Shown piece by piece: positions 15,512-15,669 of a DNA stretch of 15,669 nucleotides (within the stretch, counting starts at the first letter, position 1; each line of letters starts with the position of its first letter). The notes below the pieces were generated by a model, which did not search any database, had not been told where the DNA came from, and saw only the letters and a list, made by a program, of their open reading frames with translations. Made by a program: the position numbers and the translations under genes. Source of the stretch: SFTJ01 sp051871515 (GTDB lineage Bacteria > Bacteroidota > Bacteroidia > Bacteroidales > Muribaculaceae); the NCBI GenBank assembly GCA_051871515.1, contig JBJECY010000033.1, forward strand, positions 1 to 15,669, read 5' to 3'.

Positions 15512-15669
15512 AAAAACCGCCGAAAATTCAATACAAAGCTATGCAGACGAGTGTTTTTTAACATTTGCCGGCTACTATGGCGTGGGCAGATGCGCACCCT
15601 TAAGGAGCATCTCTCTCATAACGCCGTGGCCGGTGGCTTAATCGTTGTCGCCGATGATAAAGAGTGAGA
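15512..15669. other. Right edge of window, no gene supported
   Basis: The last 158 bases hold no gene I can support. The GC content rises again after about 15570, and short open frames on both strands reach the edge, so the end of a neighbouring gene may lie here. Too little is visible to decide. Confidence 0.3.

Noticed and set aside
15454..15597. A longer start for the RHS-tail protein
   Set aside because: The extra 48 residues are basic and featureless and include the promoter; the ATG at 15453 gives a clean signal peptide.
15589..15669. A short plus-strand frame ending ...AVAGGLIVVADDKE, and a minus-strand frame ending ...LFIIGDND, at the right edge
   Set aside because: Both look somewhat protein-like but are too short; the plus frame would run antisense through the cassette promoter.

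Overview
The window looks like a chromosome segment from a gut-type Bacteroidales bacterium. The signs are a SusC/SusD outer-membrane pair, a SusD-type lipoprotein signal, promoters of the Bacteroidetes form (TTTG near -33, TAnnTTTG near -7), mostly weak or absent Shine-Dalgarno sites, and an AAA/PD-(D/E)XK gene of a type common in this order. A family such as Muribaculaceae would fit, but I cannot fix the genus by reading alone.

Positions 1-6170 hold two divergently transcribed, exported glycosidase genes of the GH38 (class II alpha-mannosidase) type. The left one (minus strand) runs off the window start with 1030 codons visible. The right one (plus strand, 879 aa) is complete and has a more divergent set of motifs. 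The 357 bp between them carry two oppositely facing Bacteroidetes-type promoters. Positions 6401-7963 hold a plus-strand AAA-ATPase/PD-(D/E)XK protein that starts behind an unusually good AGGAGG ribosome site. Positions 8122-12967 are a minus-strand susC-susD operon with a recognisable promoter and a strong terminator. Together the SusCD importer and the two mannosidases suggest a locus for using a mannose-containing glycan (mannan or N-glycan). That substrate is an inference. No hybrid two-component or sigma/anti-sigma regulator is in the window.

Positions 13150-15487 look different: AT-rich, all on the minus strand, with one promoter at the head and one terminator at the tail. The first gene has a signal peptide joined directly to the last ~55 residues of an RHS core and then a ~165-residue variable tip with an HEARH (HExxH) zinc-peptidase-like motif. 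One base later begins an exported 282-aa protein that I did not recognise, a candidate immunity partner. Its stop overlaps a tiny ORF (TAATG), followed by what look like coding remnants, a 119-aa conserved-looking protein, and a stretch of closely spaced small hairpins ending in a terminator. I read this as a mobile-type RHS toxin/immunity cassette without its large RHS shell, and it is the most interesting part of the window.
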